Shown piece by piece: positions 23,348 through 23,379 of a stretch of DNA of 23,379 nucleotides. The notes beneath the pieces are model-generated. The model did no database searches. It worked only from the letters and a program-made list of their open reading frames with translations, and was not told where the DNA came from. The DNA comes from Caldilineae bacterium (GTDB lineage: Bacteria; Chloroflexota; Anaerolineae; J102). The position numbers and the translations under genes were made by a program. The stretch lies in contig RFJM01000326.1 of NCBI GenBank assembly GCA_003694905.1, forward strand, positions 1 through 23,379, given 5' to 3'. Every line of letters starts with the position of its first letter. The stretch's first letter is position 1.

Positions 23348-23379
23348 CACATCCAACCGCACAGCCGCTCGACGCTTCA
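23343..23379 (+). repeat. 37-bp direct repeat, copy 2 (runs into the window edge)
   Basis: Matches 13508-13544 in the same orientation with two mismatches over 37 positions (C/T and A/G transitions). The match continues to the last base of the window, so the repeat unit may be longer. Confidence 0.75.

Overview
The window is high-GC bacterial chromosome, densely coded on both strands. Three things together suggest a Chloroflexota (Anaerolineae/Caldilineae-like) origin: a CIRCE-controlled hrcA-grpE-dnaK cluster without an adjacent dnaJ, a tungsten-type aldehyde ferredoxin oxidoreductase, and the general style of the proteins. This assignment is inference from gene content; no rRNA or tRNA gene was seen.

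Left block (1-9868). A glycosyltransferase-like gene reads leftward off the window edge. Then come six rightward genes: a class V (glyoxylate-type) aminotransferase, an aldehyde ferredoxin oxidoreductase (AFOR) family protein, prolyl-tRNA synthetase, a glycine/proline-reductase selenoprotein-B-like protein, a D-lactate/glycolate-type FAD oxidase, and a TakP-like TRAP solute receptor. The key observation is that the selenoprotein-B-like gene is interrupted by one in-frame TGA (6801-6803). It sits in a U-x-x-C context and is followed at the expected distance by a SECIS-like stem-loop. The most economical reading is one 260-residue selenoprotein rather than two fragments. Apart from proS, the block looks like a module for 2-oxo-, 2-hydroxy- or amino-acid catabolism: uptake receptor, hydroxy-acid oxidase, aminotransferase, low-potential aldehyde oxidoreductase and a selenium redox protein.

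Middle block (9891-16914). A leftward LLM-family oxidoreductase and comEC form a probable two-gene unit. The ComEC has lost the metal-binding motif of its C-terminal metallo-beta-lactamase domain. A rightward class II fructose-bisphosphate aldolase follows. Next are a leftward MscS channel and a leftward thioredoxin-VKOR fusion for disulfide formation, with the thioredoxin domain at the N-terminus. Convergent gene pairs are separated by perfect GC-rich palindromic terminators (9841-9868 and 14763-14788).

Right block (17067-23379). A solitary glutamine-amidotransferase-like protein precedes the leftward hrcA-grpE-dnaK heat-shock operon, which has a perfect CIRCE operator, a likely promoter and a clear terminator. 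A rightward cyclase/kynurenine-formamidase-like hydrolase is last. The flanking non-coding DNA holds hairpin-forming elements. It also holds a 37-bp sequence at the right edge that recurs with two mismatches upstream of the aldolase, which suggests a dispersed repeat family.
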